DNA of 64,000 nt from Microvirga sp. (GTDB lineage: Bacteria > Pseudomonadota > Alphaproteobacteria > Rhizobiales > Beijerinckiaceae). The notes under the pieces are model-generated. The model was not told the DNA's origin. It ran no database searches and worked only from the letters and a program-made list of their open reading frames with translations. Below, one piece after another: positions 61,901-64,000 of this stretch (the stretch's first letter is position 1; each line of letters opens with the position of its first letter). Location of the stretch: assembly GCA_031181145.1 (NCBI GenBank), contig JAPSLB010000009.1, positions 55,552 through 119,551 on the forward strand, written 5' to 3'. The position numbers and the translations under genes were made by a program.

Positions 61901-62184
61901 GCGGACCTGCCGGCCGCGTCCGGAGACAGCTGCCTCGCGTCGTCGGCATGTCCGATGAACGCCCATGATCGGAGCGCGTCGGCAGGCCGCGACACGGGCA
62001 GCCCGCCTCGGCCGGGTGTCTCGTCACGACCATGAGGTGTCGCCTGACAGGCCCTTGCCTGCGCAGCCTAGGCTGTTCGGCCTAGCGACACACCCCGCTT
62101 CGATATGATATATACTTCAGGTCGGTGAAGCTGCCCCGAACTGTAGCGCAGCTCTGAATGACATATCGGTCAAGGGACGTGCGC

Positions 62185-64000
62185 ATGAGCACCGGTCAGA
62201 TCTTCGAATGGGAAAGCATCACCCAGCCCTCCTATTGGGGCGGCCAGGCTCTCTCTCCCGGAGGCCAAGCGGCAATGGGCCAGATCGCGGCGACGGGAGC
62301 CAACACTGTCACCCTCGTCCCGAACTTCTTTCAGACGGACAAATTCAGCAATTCGGTCGGCTTGAGGCTCGGCGACCCGGACAATCCCTGGGACAACGAG
62401 AGCGACACGTTCGAGCAGGTCAGGCAGACGATTCTCAACGCGAAGGCTCTGGGCCTGGAGGTCGTGCTCAAGCCACATCTCGAGACCGAAAACCGCGTGT
62501 GGCGCGCGGAACTCGCTCCCACCGATGCGAAAGCCTGGTTCGACAGCTACAAGGCCATGATGGTCGAATATGCCAGGGTGGCGCAGGAGGCCGGCGCGGC
62601 GATGCTCTGCGTCGGCACCGAAATGGACAGCATGATCGATCCCGCCAAGGTCTGCAGCGACGGCAAGACCTATACGGAAAAATGGGCGGAGATCATCGCC
62701 GCGGTGCGGGCCGTGTATTCCGGCAAAGTCACCTATGCGGCCACCTACTGGACGGTGAAGGATGTCGGGTTCTGGGACAAGGTCGATTACATCGGCGTCG
62801 ACGCCTATTACCCGCTCTCGACGGTCGACGATCCGACCGTGGACCAGATGGTGGATGCCTGGACGAAGCCGCATTTCAACCCCTGGATCCGGGACACGCT
62901 GCTCGAAGGCAAGTCCATCGTCGATTATTACAAGGCGCTGTCCGAGCGATACGGCAAGAAGGTGATCTTCACGGAGGTCGGCTTCCGCAGCATGGACGGC
63001 GCGAACAAGGACCCCGGCGTTTTCGGCAGCGGCGGCACGGTCGATCTGCAGGAGCAGGTGGACTGCTACACCGCCCTCTACAAGGTGATGGAGAACTATG
63101 GCGGGCGGTGGCTCGCGGGGTCCTTTCTCTGGAGCTATTACTCCTTCGCGAACCCGATGGAGGATCAGGGCGTCTCGTGGACCGATTACACGACGCAGCA
63201 CAAGCCCGCCAACCAGACGATCACCTACCATTACTCGAGCCCGGCTCACGCCACCGGGCTCGTCTGGAACGGCACGGCGGGAGCCGACAGGCTCGACGGC
63301 GGCTACCACAACGATACGCTCAACGGCGGTGGCGGCAACGATACCCTGTGGGGTGGCGCAGGCGCGGACCGGATGGAAGGCGGCGCGGGCAACGATACCT
63401 ACACCGTCGACAACCCCGCGGATCTGGTCGTCGAGGTTGCGGGCGAGGGCAACGACACCGTGATCGTATCGGTCTCAGCCTCCCTCGCGAGCTTTCCCAA
63501 CATCGAGAATCTCACGGCAGCGGGAACCAGCGCCGTCACTTTGACCGGCGATGGGCGAGCCAACGTTCTGACAGGCAACGCTGCCGCCAACACGCTTGTG
63601 GGCGGAGCCGGGAACGACGTCTTGGATGGCGGTCTCGGCGCAGACCGGCTTCAAGGCGGCACGGGGAACGACATCTACCATGTGAACGCCCCGGGCGATC
63701 GGGTGATCGAGACCTCCACCGGCGGCACGGCGGACCGGGTCTATACCACGGTCAGCCATGCCCTCGCCTCTCACGTGGAGCAACTCTACGCACGCGGCAG
63801 CTCCTCCCTTACCCTGAAGGGCAATGCCGGCGCCAACACGATCGCCGGCAATGCGGGCCACAACAAGCTCTATGGCCTCACCGGCAACGACCGGCTTTAC
63901 GGCAGAGCCGGCAACGACAAGCTCTCTGGCGGGACGGGCTCGGACAGGCTGTATGGCGAGGCCGGCCACGACACGCTGGACGGGGGCGCGGGCCGGGACG
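62185..64000 (+). CDS. RTX-type secreted protein with GH113-like glycosidase domain (runs off the right edge)
   Basis: An open frame of 605 codons to the end of the window, without stop. Residues 1-345 form a TIM-barrel-like glycosidase domain similar to family GH113 (beta-mannanase type): SYWGGQALSPGG, then CVGTEMDSM with E146 (candidate acid/base) and IFTEVGFRSMDG with E264 (candidate nucleophile), then FLWSYYSFANP. From about 360 the sequence is RTX calcium-binding repeats of GGXGNDXLX type. There is no N-terminal signal, so export by a type I system is expected through a C-terminal signal outside the window. Substrate is inferred only from fold. Confidence 0.85.
   Translation, partial: MSTGQIFEWESITQPSYWGGQALSPGGQAAMGQIAATGANTVTLVPNFFQTDKFSNSVGLRLGDPDNPWDNESDTFEQVRQTILNAKALGLEVVLKPHLETENRVWRAELAPTDAKAWFDSYKAMMVEYARVAQEAGAAMLCVGTEMDSMIDPAKVCSDGKTYTEKWAEIIAAVRAVYSGKVTYAATYWTVKDVGFWDKVDYIGVDAYYPLSTVDDPTVDQMVDAWTKPHFNPWIRDTLLEGKSIVDYYKALSERYGKKVIFTEVGFRSMDGANKDPGVFGSGGTVDLQEQVDCYTALYKVMENYGGRWLAGSFLWSYYSFANPMEDQGVSWTDYTTQHKPANQTITYHYSSPAHATGLVWNGTAGADRLDGGYHNDTLNGGGGNDTLWGGAGADRMEGGAGNDTYTVDNPADLVVEVAGEGNDTVIVSVSASLASFPNIENLTAAGTSAVTLTGDGRANVLTGNAAANTLVGGAGNDVLDGGLGADRLQGGTGNDIYHVNAPGDRVIETSTGGTADRVYTTVSHALASHVEQLYARGSSSLTLKGNAGANTIAGNAGHNKLYGLTGNDRLYGRAGNDKLSGGTGSDRLYGEAGHDTLDGGAGRD

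Noticed and set aside
61901..62184. Non-coding RNA in the gap after ilvD
   Set aside because: A small CTAGGC/GCCTAG stem near 62071 is seen, but there is no promoter-terminator pair around it to support an RNA gene.

Overview
The window is high-GC DNA from an alphaproteobacterium of the Hyphomicrobiales. The split F-type ATP synthase (atpI-B-E-b'-b, without F1 genes), the mutY/DUF721/dsbA/smc run, the ctaC-D-B-coxF-G-E/DUF983/SURF1/thrC/M16 run and ispH-thrB-rnhA are all typical of that order. Gene content and intergenic repeats look most like Methylobacteriaceae (for example Microvirga or Methylobacterium); the genus is an inference. Most of the window is chromosomal core. I see no tRNA, rRNA, CRISPR array, insertion sequence or prophage.

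Layout. 1-2352: end of an ABC permease, an alpha/beta hydrolase and a LysR regulator. 2353-8294: mutY, then DUF721, dsbA-like and smc. 8410-11107: the F0 ATP synthase operon, with a near-consensus promoter and a terminator. 11176-17255: a HAD phosphatase, then the leftward glycine cleavage operon gcvT-gcvH-osmC-like-gcvPA-gcvPB behind a tandem glycine riboswitch. 17384-19810: a CorC/HlyC-type membrane protein, a lipoprotein and an IalB-like protein. 20006-26629: the aa3 cytochrome oxidase operon with heme O synthase and assembly factors, preceded by an FNR/FixK-type box. 26702-29397: thrC and an M16 peptidase. 29596-36994: a large membrane GGDEF/EAL protein, yqgE, a DsbD-N-like protein, a peroxiredoxin and ispH-thrB-rnhA. 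37157-41165: a Kef-type antiporter, a MATE exporter and a DUF937 protein.

41162-44470 is a small accessory module and the most unusual part of the window. DUF1127 and LysR genes diverge from one another. LysR converges with an EamA exporter, which in turn diverges from a small HTH-like gene. Both divergent intergenic regions carry arrays of the same short motif (TTCCAG, or CTGGAACG) repeated about every 10-11 bp, which is the pitch of the DNA helix. A LysR-type inverted repeat also lies in front of the LysR gene.

44686-59768 is mixed accessory and metabolic sequence: a ComEA-like HhH protein, a NitT/TauT-type ABC importer, a hemerythrin-like membrane protein, a threonine dehydratase-like enzyme, a two-gene secreted-protein operon, a MarR regulator divergent from DUF1428 and VOC genes, tryptophan 2,3-dioxygenase with a kynureninase-like enzyme, a decayed RTX-type gene, a BaiN-like flavoprotein and a YqaA protein. 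Two families of dispersed intergenic repeats cluster here. 60000-61829 is ilvD. The window ends inside a large RTX protein with a GH113-like glycosidase domain at its N-terminus.
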